Positions 42,565-49,215 of a stretch of 64,000 nucleotides of DNA are shown in pieces. Position 1 is the stretch's first letter. Every line of letters begins with the position of its first letter. The notes under the pieces are model-generated. The model worked only from the letters and a program-made list of their open reading frames with translations, was not told the origin of the DNA and searched no databases. Source of the DNA: a virus. The position numbers and the translations under genes were made by a program. The stretch spans positions 124,001 to 188,000 of the IMG/VR virus record IMGVR_UViG_3300030108_004965; one strand, 5' to 3'.

Positions 42565-44444
42565 TATTCATCGATCCCCGCACCTGATAACGTATACATG
42601 CTGCCTGTTGGGATGTTTGTTAATTCTGCTATGACCTCGAAAGTGGTTTGAGAATTTACCGATGAGATATATAACTCTTTTGTTTTCATTGGAAGGTCTA
42701 TGGAGGAACCATAGCCTTGTAGTTCATAATAATGTTTGCCATTTTCAACAGCACTAGTTGGACCTGCTATGAATTGGGCGTTACGAGGATTGCCACCTAT
42801 TAAAATAGTAGCGTTGTTAGAGCCAATTCTATCATAGATTGTTGTTGTGGTATCTGCTGGGGATAGATTTGGATTAAATCTATACCAACTTTGCAAACTA
42901 TCACTGAAAGAGTGTGTTGTGGGATCTTTTACATAACCTCCATTATATAATTCACTAATTTGCGTTGAGTCCAAGGCTGAAGTCCAAATCAATAGTTCAG
43001 ACCAGTTTTGAACACCTCCTTCGCCGGCGGCAGCATGGGTAGTAGGGAAATAAAGGGTTGACACTGACTCGGTACCGACTAAAGAACCGTTTACGACTTC
43101 GGTACCATCGACATACATTAGTGCTTTATTGGAAACCGGATCAAAAACCATAGCAAAGTGGTGCCAATTACCATCAAAAATCCCGGCAACATCGGCTTGA
43201 ATGTCAACACCTAGGGAGTTACGAATTCTTGCTGAGCCTCCTCCAATGTCCATAATCCGTCCCTGTATCCCATTCGTCTGAGTTCCGTAAAATCTTTGAT
43301 ATCCCGCTGCGACCCCTGCAGGTTGTTTAAACCAGAATGAAAATGTTAATGCGTCTGTTTGCATTACAGCGGTGCGACCTTGAGGAACTTCTAACTGATT
43401 ATCGGCCCCGGCGACACCACTTTCATCCGGATAATGAATTGCACTTATCAAAGCGCGAACCGGAGAGATTCTAATTTTCCCTGTTGTTTGTGAGGCAAAA
43501 GGACCGGGAGTAAGTTCTGCAAAATCATCAGCAAGATTAAAGAATATTGCATGCACATTCCTTTCCGTTGAGTCACCGTTATTGTAAAACCAAGCCGGAC
43601 CGCTTATGCCCAAGGAAGGATCAGTTGCGCCATTCCATGGAAACCCAGAAAAATTCCCGACAGCGCGACCATCGGGGGAAGAGTCTCCCATAGTCCACCA
43701 CGCTATCAAACTAGAGGCTTTAGAGTGATTTTTTGGATTAAACCACTCACCATTATTATAAAGTTCACTCACTTGCGCTTGATTGAAACCAGATGTAAAC
43801 ACGGTAACCTCGTCATAAATAGCAGAATCTCTCCCGCCACCACCATTCCAGCCAAACTTGATTGTATCTATAACAGCCGGTAAATTTCCATTATAAAAAT
43901 TTGATCCGGGGTTACCATCAACGTAAAGATAGACTTTGCTGTCATTCTGTGTTATTAGTATGTGGTGCCAGTTACCATCAAAGCCGTTAGTTGTATCATT
44001 GACTATCGCAGTTACCGCAGCATTTCCACCGGCACCAACAAGTTGATAGTGATAATCAGCGTTGTTGTTATATTCAAGCGCTAATTGATTGGCAAAGCCA
44101 CCATCGCCCTTAAACATAGTTAGAATAAAAAGTTGGGTATTCGGCCCAGTGTGGGTGTCTTTCATCCACCAAGAAAAAGTAAAATCGTTTCCACTACCAC
44201 CCACCTCGGGAAGATAAGATCCTCCCTTAATATATTGCGATGTCGATAACCAAGAGCCATCTTGATTGCCAATATTTATTGCGGTATTCGGAGGTGAGGG
44301 TATTCGTATTTTTATGTTCTTAGTCACAAAAGGGAATTCTATTTTTACTTCCCCGCCTGCGTTAACAGTACTACCAGTTATATAGGGCTGTCCGGATACC
44401 ATGTATGATCCGACATTTCTGAGGCCTACTGAATATTTGCTCAT
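42564..44444 (-). CDS. Appendage protein with two LamG-like domains inserted in a small barrel
   Basis: 626 residues. N-terminus SVGLRNVGSYMVSGQPYITG and C-terminus KTKELYISSV...TNIPTGSMYTLSGAG match the 136- and 143-residue neighbours almost end to end. Between these halves lie two concanavalin/LamG-like units, each with DGNWHH(I/F) and a (Y/M)VDG motif: about residues 60-240 (FTFSWWMKDT, KVYLYVDGNPG) and about 340-510 (LTFSFWFKQPAG, KALMYVDGTEV). LamG folds usually bind glycans, so this protein is a good host-adhesion candidate. The ribosome site AAGGAGG is strong. Confidence 0.8.
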   Translation of the reverse strand: MSKYSVGLRNVGSYMVSGQPYITGSTVNAGGEVKIEFPFVTKNIKIRIPSPPNTAINIGNQDGSWLSTSQYIKGGSYLPEVGGSGNDFTFSWWMKDTHTGPNTQLFILTMFKGDGGFANQLALEYNNNADYHYQLVGAGGNAAVTAIVNDTTNGFDGNWHHILITQNDSKVYLYVDGNPGSNFYNGNLPAVIDTIKFGWNGGGGRDSAIYDEVTVFTSGFNQAQVSELYNNGEWFNPKNHSKASSLIAWWTMGDSSPDGRAVGNFSGFPWNGATDPSLGISGPAWFYNNGDSTERNVHAIFFNLADDFAELTPGPFASQTTGKIRISPVRALISAIHYPDESGVAGADNQLEVPQGRTAVMQTDALTFSFWFKQPAGVAAGYQRFYGTQTNGIQGRIMDIGGGSARIRNSLGVDIQADVAGIFDGNWHHFAMVFDPVSNKALMYVDGTEVVNGSLVGTESVSTLYFPTTHAAAGEGGVQNWSELLIWTSALDSTQISELYNGGYVKDPTTHSFSDSLQSWYRFNPNLSPADTTTTIYDRIGSNNATILIGGNPRNAQFIAGPTSAVENGKHYYELQGYGSSIDLPMKTKELYISSVNSQTTFEVIAELTNIPTGSMYTLSGAGIDE

Positions 44445-44457
44445 TTATTTTGCCTCC

Positions 44458-44868
44458 TTACGATGAAATACCAGAGCCGGCTAGTGCGTACATACTCCCT
44501 GTTGGAATGTTGGTTAGACTTGCATATAACTTCCAAGTAACATCGCCTGCTGCTGTGGCACTTAACCAAACTTCTTTGCACTTAAGATTAACGGTCAACG
44601 ATTCATCTTTTGCAAGTTCATAATAATGCTTACTTGTTGGATGGTTTGTTATTGAACTACTTGAAACCAAATGAAGCCTCAACATTTCTGTCCCTGCGGA
44701 AAAATTCCAAAGAGTTATCGATTTTGTAACATAAGGAAACTTAACTTGCAATTCATGATGAGCCGGGACAGCATTGTCTCCGGAATCGGTAAAAGAACCT
44801 GTGATGTATGGTTGCCCCGATACAATGTAAGAACCAGCGTTCCTAAGGCCTACTGAATATTTGCTCAT
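44458..44868 (-). CDS. Small appendage protein, paralogue of the LamG protein
   Basis: 136 residues. It starts SVGLRNAGSYIVSGQPYITG and ends YASLTNIPTGSMYALAGSG, nearly identical to the two ends of the 626-residue protein. It contains KVFPYVTK-like (VKFPYVTKSITLWNF) and SKHYYELAKDESLTVNLKCK. It is the minimal form of the domain without insertion. A likely virion surface or fibre-attached subunit; start overlaps the stop of the previous gene. Confidence 0.75.
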   Translation of the reverse strand: MSKYSVGLRNAGSYIVSGQPYITGSFTDSGDNAVPAHHELQVKFPYVTKSITLWNFSAGTEMLRLHLVSSSSITNHPTSKHYYELAKDESLTVNLKCKEVWLSATAAGDVTWKLYASLTNIPTGSMYALAGSGISS

Positions 44869-45296
44869 GTGCTAATCCCTTCTAATCCATCAAATGAATA
44901 CATGCTGCCGGTTGGAATATTTGTTAGCTCTGCGTATACAGATATGAAATCTACAGCATTGGCTGACGCAGGGGCAACAAAAATCTCTTTACATTTTACA
45001 TCTAATTCAATAGATGTCCCTTTTTGCAATAAAAGCCAGTTACCAGAACCAGATGCATCATTTGCAAAGCCATAGGTCTTTATAGTTCTATCAAAAGGTA
45101 CAAAACTTACAATTGCATCTCTGGTTGAAGATTCATTTGATACGATAACTTTTTTTGTTACATATGGAAATTGAAAGTACCCATCTTGATTAGATCCCAA
45201 CGTAGCAGACGTAACAGCCCCACTTAGATAAGGCTGGCCTGATACTTGATATGATCCTACATTTCTAAGACCGGCTGTGTAGATGTTTGACGACAT
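44865..45296 (-). CDS. Small appendage protein, paralogue of the LamG protein
   Basis: 143 residues; AGGAG upstream. It has the same frame: YTAGLRNVGSYQVSGQPYLS, FQFPYVTKKVIVSNES, LDVKCKEIFVAP and VYAELTNIPTGSMYSFDGLE. First of three tandem paralogues, all starting with 'GLRN.GSY.VSGQPY'. They probably assemble in the same virion structure, perhaps as alternative or heteromeric subunits. Confidence 0.75.
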   Translation of the reverse strand: MSSNIYTAGLRNVGSYQVSGQPYLSGAVTSATLGSNQDGYFQFPYVTKKVIVSNESSTRDAIVSFVPFDRTIKTYGFANDASGSGNWLLLQKGTSIELDVKCKEIFVAPASANAVDFISVYAELTNIPTGSMYSFDGLEGIST

Positions 45297-45329
45297 ACAG
45301 TTCTCCTATTACATAACTAGTAATTTTAT

Positions 45330-45545
45330 TTAATTTTGTCTCCGGAGACGCTTGCGAAGTTCTTTTTTGTGCTTTGCGATCGCTCTCTTTTTTGCTAGTC
45401 TTTTCTTGACAGAAGGTTTTGTATAATATCTATTATCCTTTACCTCATCAATAATGCCTAATTTTTTACATTTTTTGATGAATCTTTTGATAAATCTATT
45501 TGGGTCTTCGTTCTTTCGAGGTTTTTCTATGTGATTAGTAGCCAT
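45330..45545 (-). CDS. rpsU: Ribosomal protein bS21
   Basis: 71 residues, beginning directly after the preceding stop. The line NEDPNRFIKRFIKKCKKLGI, then RYYTKPSVKKRLAKKRAIAK and KHKKELRKRLRRQ, matches bS21 along its length (E. coli NEPFDVALRRFKRSCEKAG and [20 protein letters not shown]). bS21 sits near the anti-Shine-Dalgarno end of 16S rRNA and helps initiation. A phage copy could replace host bS21 on ribosomes and favour phage mRNA; that role is inference, though bS21 genes are known in several marine phages. It sits among late genes, next to the prohead protease. Confidence 0.92.
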   Translation of the reverse strand: MATNHIEKPRKNEDPNRFIKRFIKKCKKLGIIDEVKDNRYYTKPSVKKRLAKKRAIAKHKKELRKRLRRQN

Positions 45546-45956
45546 TTATTTTCCCGCCAGTTTTTTCCAAACTTGCTTAGACATGCCGAACTGAGAGATG
45601 TCCACTCCCGGATCGTTTGGGGCTACACCATCTAAGGCTTTAGAGCCATGGGGAGACGATGATCCTTGAGATCTGGGCATCGGTGTGGTTCCTTCAAACA
45701 AATCTACTCCATTATAAGCATCTTTGCCAATTGCATCAAGCATTTTTCTTTTTTGCTCCAGCAATTGTTTTCTTTTCTGCTCAAACCGTTCAGAATTGTC
45801 ATCGTGGCTATTTTCTTTTACAACTATTTGTGAAGAAGATGTGCCCTTTACAACCTCAGAAATGATTGTAGAAAGAGTACCATCTTCGAAAATTACCTCT
45901 TTGATGCATTCTTTTATCAATGGTTTTAGGATTTTTCTAAGTTGGTTTTTATTCAT
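45546..45956 (-). CDS. Tagged protein between bS21 and the prohead protease
   Basis: 136 residues; GGAG 5 nt upstream. It opens MNKNQLRKILKPLIKECIKE, a variant of the class I tag with three L/I-x-E sites (residues 14-16, 18-20 and 22-24). The middle is helical (SERFEQKRKQLLEQKRKMLD) and the end MSKQVWKKLAGK resembles the basic C-terminal tail of the scaffold. Position next to gp21 recalls the small T4 core proteins gp67/gp68, so I propose a prohead core or internal protein. Confidence 0.65.
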   Translation of the reverse strand: MNKNQLRKILKPLIKECIKEVIFEDGTLSTIISEVVKGTSSSQIVVKENSHDDNSERFEQKRKQLLEQKRKMLDAIGKDAYNGVDLFEGTTPMPRSQGSSSPHGSKALDGVAPNDPGVDISQFGMSKQVWKKLAGK

Positions 45957-46574
45957 TTATTCTCCGAGGATTTTCTTAAAAAGATCATTGATACTGTTTT
46001 CTTTGACTTCCCGTAAACGTGTTGAAACATTGTTCATTTGATCTTTTGGATAAACGTATGCGTTGGGGGTTGATGGCTCTGAAACAATATCGAAACAGAT
46101 TAGTTGAAAATCATTTTCAACCGTAACAGTACCGTTTGATGATTCTGTTACGGACCCCAATCCTCGGGAAGAAATTCCAAGTTTCACACCAGCGTTTATC
46201 AAATCTTTGAGTATTCTACCTGAAGGTGTGTCAAGTACTTTTAGTTTTCCCATAACATCTTTACCTTCCCACCAAACATCCGTAACAATGTGCGAAACAT
46301 TTTTGAGGTTGACAACTGAGTCATCAGGGTGATCTAGTTCCCCGCAGGCTCTGGCATCTTTTACGATTTTATCATAGTTATCCATTTCACGTTTCAAGAC
46401 GTTATATGGATAAACTCTGCCGTTTCCGTTTTGCTTGTCAGCAGTTTGCAAACGACCAGACATGTAAAGGACTTTGCCATTTGCCATTTCTTTTTTCTCT
46501 CTTTCGGTTAAAAGATCTTGACAAATGCCCCCTTCACAGAGTGCATAGAATTCTCGTAATAAAGTTTTTGACAT
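45957..46574 (-). CDS. gp21-like: Prohead core protease (gp21-like, peptidase S77 type)
   Basis: 205 residues; GAGG 5 nt upstream. The hallmark segments are present: GRVYPYNVLKREMDNYD, ACGELDHPDDSVVNLKNVSH with His82, VMGKLKVLDTPSGRILKDLI and NAGVKLGISSRGLGSV with the catalytic Ser in GISSRG (135/136). The enzyme matures the T4-like prohead by cutting after L/I-x-E. Its own N-terminus has TLLRE, an L-x-E site. It should cut the capsid propeptide (L57-R58-E59), the scaffold and, by inference, the tagged proteins in this window. Confidence 0.92.
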   Translation of the reverse strand: MSKTLLREFYALCEGGICQDLLTEREKKEMANGKVLYMSGRLQTADKQNGNGRVYPYNVLKREMDNYDKIVKDARACGELDHPDDSVVNLKNVSHIVTDVWWEGKDVMGKLKVLDTPSGRILKDLINAGVKLGISSRGLGSVTESSNGTVTVENDFQLICFDIVSEPSTPNAYVYPKDQMNNVSTRLREVKENSINDLFKKILGE

Positions 46575-46596
46575 TGTTACCTCAAATAAAATAAGT

Positions 46597-46637
46597 GCCG
46601 GCGCTACCGGCGCGCCTCAGGATCCGCTGCAGCAGCG
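46597..46637 (-). other. GC-rich double hairpin upstream of the prohead protease
   Basis: In the gap between a membrane protein gene and gp21, GCCGG/CCGGC form a stem (46597-46611) and CGCTG/CAGCG another (46625-46637). The 60-nt block is far richer in G+C than its surroundings. The first stem is followed on the minus strand by ACTTATTTTATTT, so it could end the upstream transcript, but the U tract is poor. Confidence 0.4.
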
Positions 46638-46659
46638 ACGGACTGGTTGAAGCATCCAT

Positions 46660-46989
46660 CTAATCATCAACATAATCACCTCCTGATCTTGATGATACTC
46701 TTATACCAAAGTCATCAACGACCATGGAGAGCAAATAAGTAGTTCCGGCTCCCAAACAAGAGAGACAGAAAGCATTCCCTAGGGAATATTCAAATGTAAA
46801 TAGTTCTGTGTAGCCGTTTATGCAAAACAAAAATAGAGAACACCAGAAGCCCATACACAAAGGACAGTGAAAAAGAGTGTTCCATTTTTTAGAATAATCC
46901 TTCTCCGGTCTTATGTCCTCAAAGATCTTACCGTGAACAATTATGAAAGTCATGCCATAGGCTACTAAAATGAAATTAAGTATGTTCAA
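46660..46989 (-). CDS. Small membrane protein with CPLCMGFW motif (DUF1360-like)
   Basis: 109 residues from a TTG start, GAGG upstream. It has about three hydrophobic segments (NILNFILVAYGMTFIIVH; CSLFLFCINGYTEL; SLGNAFCLSCLGAGTTYLL) and the motif HCPLCMGFWCS, typical of DUF1360-like phage and bacterial membrane proteins. Two CxxC groups suggest metal or disulfide chemistry. Role in infection unknown. It lies between the tagged GNAT-like protein and gp21. Confidence 0.65.
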   Translation of the reverse strand: MNILNFILVAYGMTFIIVHGKIFEDIRPEKDYSKKWNTLFHCPLCMGFWCSLFLFCINGYTELFTFEYSLGNAFCLSCLGAGTTYLLSMVVDDFGIRVSSRSGGDYVDD

Positions 46990-46991
46990 TT

Positions 46992-47786
46992 TTACCCTCG
47001 ACGGTATCGTGTCACAAATAAATCTGTAGACTGTTTTATTAGTTCGTCTTCTAGAGAACCTATGTTTTTAACATTTCTAGAGTATTCCTGATGTCTTTCA
47101 GACATGTTGTTATATACTTTGGAATACTGGTTTGGCTCCATAGCCCAACTGTTGCTGGTCCCTATCCCTCCTCTATACTTCTTTCCAAAAAACATTGATT
47201 TAAATGTGATATCTGTCGCTTTACCAACGTCACAATCATCCTCTTTATCATCCGGAGTATCATTTTCATAATCAAATTCATCATTACCGGCATCCGTTGT
47301 TCTTTTAATTAAGTTTTTTGTCTTAGAAAGTTTATCCCAAGCGGCTTTAGAGTGCTTATTACTAGAAGCAGCGTGATCAGAGGTGAGCCCCCCACCAAGC
47401 ACTTGATTGACATAGTGAAATACCAAACCATAGATCAGTGGCCCCACGCCTTGACCTTCGAATTCTTTACGTATTGAAACATAATTTACCTGATAAGTAT
47501 CGGGGATGCAAGGCTTGTCAGTTTTAGAAAACCACAACATCCCTAGGACTTCTCCCCTAAGTATCCAGCCTTTATTATTAATTTTGGTAGGTCTCCATAA
47601 AATTAACTTGTAAATTTCGCCGTCTTTTCTTATAAACAAGGCAGGCTGTTCCGGTTTCGGTTGTCCCATTTTGTACCCGAAAGCCGAAAGAGATGGTTCA
47701 CGCGGTTCTAATTTATCTTCTGGTTCTGATGGTCTGTTGAAGAAGTCTCTCCAACTTTCCATTATTAAGTTCATTTTTTTAGACAT
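46992..47786 (-). CDS. Class II tagged protein with GNAT-like acetyltransferase core
   Basis: 264 residues; GAGG 6 nt upstream. It starts MSKKMNLIMESWRDFFNRP, the class II tag (I-M-E|S at residues 8-10). The core VNYVSIRKEFEGQGVGPLIY, then GLVFHYVNQVLGGGLTSDHA, with SKAAWDKLSK, matches a GNAT fold: GQGxG acetyl-CoA loop at about residues 112-116 and the strand/helix after it. It may acetylate a host or virion target. If the tag directs packaging, the enzyme would be delivered with the DNA. Substrate unknown. The C-terminal 80 residues carry no known motif. Confidence 0.65.
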   Translation of the reverse strand: MSKKMNLIMESWRDFFNRPSEPEDKLEPREPSLSAFGYKMGQPKPEQPALFIRKDGEIYKLILWRPTKINNKGWILRGEVLGMLWFSKTDKPCIPDTYQVNYVSIRKEFEGQGVGPLIYGLVFHYVNQVLGGGLTSDHAASSNKHSKAAWDKLSKTKNLIKRTTDAGNDEFDYENDTPDDKEDDCDVGKATDITFKSMFFGKKYRGGIGTSNSWAMEPNQYSKVYNNMSERHQEYSRNVKNIGSLEDELIKQSTDLFVTRYRRG

Positions 47787-47801
47787 AAGGATCCTCGGGT
47801 A

Positions 47802-48410
47802 TCAATAACTATATCTACCGTAAATGTAAGGCGCGAACACACCCTGTTGATAAATAGATCCTTTTTCTGCTGCTTGTGGTACTTGTCCGAGTTCAGTTGA
47901 ATGCTCACCATCAGGCTCAAGCAAAGCATCGTCTTCCATGTCCTCGTAGGCTGTCATCCCTTTGATGTATGGCTCCTCTGTTTTCAGCCATTCTGAAATG
48001 TTCAGTAGTGTTGCCTTTATCGGATCGTGGGTCTCTGATTCCATTAGAGTGCCCTCTAAGGAGCCGTAAATGTTCCCACCTTGTATCGAGTCATAGTTTA
48101 TGATACCGTTCCTTTTAAGGTACTCTAGGAGCCTAGACTCTGCTCCATAAACAACATCTGACATTATTTCTTTTGCAAAGGTTACAACTTTTTTGTTCTT
48201 TGATTGAATCACTATGTCAATGTCTTTGTGGTCTAAAATTATCAGATCGCCATTGAGAGCAGACCTTAGTTGCAATTGGAACTGCAGGCCTTCCTTTTCT
48301 TTAATTTCGATCTTAACACCTGAGGTTGGGCCCTCGGGTTCATTAAAACCTATCTTAACGGCTGATTCTGGTTCTGTTTTTTCGTTTTCGATGTTAATTT
48401 TTACTGTCAT
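47802..48410 (-). CDS. Structural or assembly protein of unknown function
   Basis: 202 residues; GAGG 9 nt upstream. It begins with two similar acidic repeats (TVKINIENEKTEPESAVKIG and SGVKIEIKEKEG), then FQLQLRSALNGDLIILDHKD IDIVI, a helical part, and ends QQGVFAPYIYGRYSY. The C-terminal aromatic tail is unusual. Position between terminase/portal and protease suggests a head assembly role. No known family. Confidence 0.6.
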   Translation of the reverse strand: MTVKINIENEKTEPESAVKIGFNEPEGPTSGVKIEIKEKEGLQFQLQLRSALNGDLIILDHKDIDIVIQSKNKKVVTFAKEIMSDVVYGAESRLLEYLKRNGIINYDSIQGGNIYGSLEGTLMESETHDPIKATLLNISEWLKTEEPYIKGMTAYEDMEDDALLEPDGEHSTELGQVPQAAEKGSIYQQGVFAPYIYGRYSY

Positions 48411-49215
48411 TCTTAGATACCTCTGCTATCAGGTCTTGAATATAAAAAATTTCCTCAACCATTTGTTGATTTATTGGAGTTTGTGCGTAGTTGTCCAGCT
48501 TTTGCTTAAGTTTTTTAAAATTTTCCAAATTAGAGTTAGTCCTCCCTTCTGCAATCCGCTGCTGTACGGCATTTTTGAGTCGCCCAATCTCTTCATTTAA
48601 AAAACTTTTAAGACCAACACCATTATCAGAAAACGACACGATGTAGTTAGTGAGAAGATTTTTCTGTTCAGTTCTCAAAGTTCTATCATATGCGTTATTG
48701 AATTTGTTAACAAACGTTCTGTATTCAAGATTGTCTAAGTGTTTCATTTCTGTCAGTGTCTGTTCTTTTCTTCCTAGAAATTTTACCAAATTATTCTCCA
48801 GCATAATTCTTTTCTTGGCTGGTAGTTTATCGTTTTGGAAGTACAAACCAACAGAGGCAATGTCTTTATAGTTGGGAATAAAGTTTGAAAAAACACCATG
48901 CCCTAAGTGTTTGTTCATAACATTTATCAGGCTCGTTTGAGAATTGAAAATAGCTTTTCTGTTGAGACCAAAAAAATCTTTTTTAGTTTCTTCCAATAGT
49001 CTTTTGGAGAAAGATTCATCTTGTGACTTTACTTCGAGTAAAGAATTGTAAAGATTTAATTCTTTTCCTAACTCACTGTTTTTATTAAAGAATTCTTTTA
49101 AGATTTTCTTTGTAATTTTTTGTCTTTTTTTGTCTTCTCGAACGATTGCTTTTGTTAATTCCTTGATAAGGCATTCGTAAAGAAAAGCGGTATTTCTTTT
49201 CTTATTGTGTTTCAT
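48394..49215 (-). CDS. Head-region protein of unknown function
   Basis: 273 residues from ATG 49215, with AAGG 9 nt upstream; an earlier in-frame TTG (49224) is less likely. It is almost all helix, rich in Lys, Leu and Asn, starting MKHNKKRNTAFLYECLIKEL. No signal, membrane segment or catalytic motif. Directly downstream of the portal gene with 14-nt overlap, so it belongs to the head assembly transcript. Confidence 0.65.
   Translation of the reverse strand: MKHNKKRNTAFLYECLIKELTKAIVREDKKRQKITKKILKEFFNKNSELGKELNLYNSLLEVKSQDESFSKRLLEETKKDFFGLNRKAIFNSQTSLINVMNKHLGHGVFSNFIPNYKDIASVGLYFQNDKLPAKKRIMLENNLVKFLGRKEQTLTEMKHLDNLEYRTFVNKFNNAYDRTLRTEQKNLLTNYIVSFSDNGVGLKSFLNEEIGRLKNAVQQRIAEGRTNSNLENFKKLKQKLDNYAQTPINQQMVEEIFYIQDLIAEVSKNDSKN

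Noticed and set aside
46597-46660. Cloning-vector polylinker
   Set aside because: Several restriction-type palindromes cluster here, but no vector sequence flanks them and the genes on both sides are intact; kept only as an odd GC-rich block.
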